Source: Microcystis panniformis FACHB-1757 (lineage in GTDB: Bacteria; Cyanobacteriota; Cyanobacteriia; Cyanobacteriales; Microcystaceae). From it: DNA of 64,000 nucleotides. Below, one piece after another: positions 63,218-64,000 of this stretch (within the stretch, counting starts at the first letter, position 1; the number at the start of each line of letters is the position of its first letter). Position numbers and translations under genes: made by a program. The notes under the pieces were generated by a model. That model made no database searches. It was not told the DNA's origin and saw only the letters and a list, made by a program, of their open reading frames with translations. The stretch lies in NCBI RefSeq assembly GCF_001264245.1, contig NZ_CP011339.1, positions 3,100,001 through 3,164,000 on the forward strand, read 5' to 3'.

Positions 63218-64000
63218 AGATATTGATTTTTGCCAAAGACTGCTTAAATTCTGCGAGAGAATTAGCGGTAGCTGCTAATTTTAGTAGCTCTTCTAAGATA
63301 GTAGGGTTAGTCATTTTGCCGATTATCTCTTCAATTTCTGAAGAAATCTGTCCAAAGCGCACGGTTAAAACTGTTTTTATGTCATCGCGGCTTTTTTCTA
63401 ACGCTCCAATTTCCTTACCAATTTCCTTACCAATTTCCTTGCCTATTTCCTTACCAATTTCCTTACCAATTTCCTTGCCTATTTCCTTACCGCGTTCGAT
63501 TCCTCGTAACTCCATATTACTTACTAAAGGCATGGTTCTTTCCTCCTCAAATTGTTTAATTTTACTCTCTAAACTTGACTGCAATTTAGGGGATAAAGTC
63601 ATCATATTGTCGATGATTTCAAACAGTTTAATTATCTGTTCCCTCTTAAACTCCTTTTCATATAATCCCCTGATTAACTTCCACTTCCACTGTTCCCGTT
63701 CTGGCAGCTTCCCAGTAGTCGCTTTTGTTTTCAGGTGTGCCATGACTATTATAGCAAAGGGATTGCTACTTGTTTCCAATTAGTCACTGATAACTGATAA
63801 CTGATAACTGATAACTGATAACTGATAACTGAATAGAGTTTGTCAGCGAAACGTTTTTTTGTCTTTGCTGAAGCGGTAATCCGTTTGAGTTCTTTTTCTA
63901 GGGATTCGGGAATTTGTGTCCAATCAATTAGTTGGTGAACTTCAGGAAAAAAGAAGTATAAAAACGCTTCAAAATACTCGGTTAATGCTTCTTTCCAGGG
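63216..64000 (-). pseudogene. Rpn/PD-(D/E)XK-type nuclease pseudogene, core replaced by heptamer repeat
   Basis: The C-terminal part (63779-63216) reads NPFAIIVMAHLKTKATTGKL, REQWKWKLIRGLYEKEFKRE, KLFEIIDNMMTLSPKLQSSL, then a GKEI array of seven units and a leucine-rich end. The N-terminal part, in another frame from 64000 to about 63840, reads PWKEALTEYFEAFLYFFFPE and VHQLIDWTQIPESLEKELKR, ITASAKTKKRFADKLY. Both match the beginning and end of the large Rpn-like family common in cyanobacteria. The roughly 130-150 residues between them, which carry the nuclease motif, are missing and a TCAGTTA repeat takes their place. The gene continues beyond the window. Confidence 0.75.
63786..63832. repeat. 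heptamer repeat inside the Rpn-type pseudogene
   Basis: Six tandem units of ACTGATA (complement of the TCAGTTA repeats at 39711 and 48998) lie exactly at the junction of the two nuclease-gene fragments. Confidence 0.85.

Overview
The window looks like a cyanobacterial chromosome, most likely Microcystis or a close relative. The octamer GCGATCGC (HIP1) recurs throughout. Several genes are of cyanobacterial type: a CbiG-CobJ fusion, DUF1815, DUF4079, ureF and a di-heme cytochrome c with a CATCH/CVSCH pair. There is also a very dense load of insertion sequences, miniature elements (MITEs) and heptamer repeats. I see no tRNA or rRNA gene and no CRISPR array.

Layout. 0-8 kb: a partial membrane protein, a Uma2-type nuclease, a frameshifted cobalamin gene, DUF1815, two glycosyltransferases and a Tat-exported SUMF1-fold protein. 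8-20 kb: a surface-polysaccharide region with a methyltransferase, membrane GT-C-type glycosyltransferases (two of them frameshifted), GT2 enzymes and a WcaF-like acetyltransferase, interspersed with moaB and ureF. 20-23 kb: an IS605/IS1341-type tnpB element broken by an ISL3 element and a MITE. 23-32 kb: housekeeping and accessory genes (MscS channel, glutamate decarboxylase, DUF1345, Coq4-like, MarC, arylsulfatase). 31.7-33.8 kb: a toxin-antitoxin cluster (hicBA remnant, broken brnTA, intact-looking DUF5615/DUF433 pair). 34-39.4 kb: small secreted proteins, DUF2092 and an AraC regulator.

39.6-59 kb is an IS nest. It holds two IS4-like copies, two intact ISL3 copies, an ISL3 copy cut in two, two IS1634-family copies, an ISY100-type IS630 element cut into pieces, a group II intron with a split RT/maturase/HNH gene, tnpB relics and several MITEs. 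Host genes inside the nest are a di-heme cytochrome, a RodZ-like protein, DUF4079 and one unknown. Target duplications and fragment lengths show that 47283-56281 is inverted relative to an ancestral order: an ISL3 element, an IS630 element and a 91-bp MITE are each split, and all three are restored when the segment is flipped between the two inverted IS1634 copies.

59-64 kb: a truncated RTX/bluetail surface-protein remnant fused head-on to a gene that belonged to a three-gene operon (helical plus beta-rich protein, CHAT caspase-like protease, small Pepco-like protein). This resembles a predicted conflict/defence module and has been cut by an IS5-family element. An Rpn-family nuclease pseudogene follows, its core replaced by a heptamer repeat.

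Many genes carry single-base frameshifts, several in homopolymer runs, so sequencing or assembly error should be considered alongside real decay.
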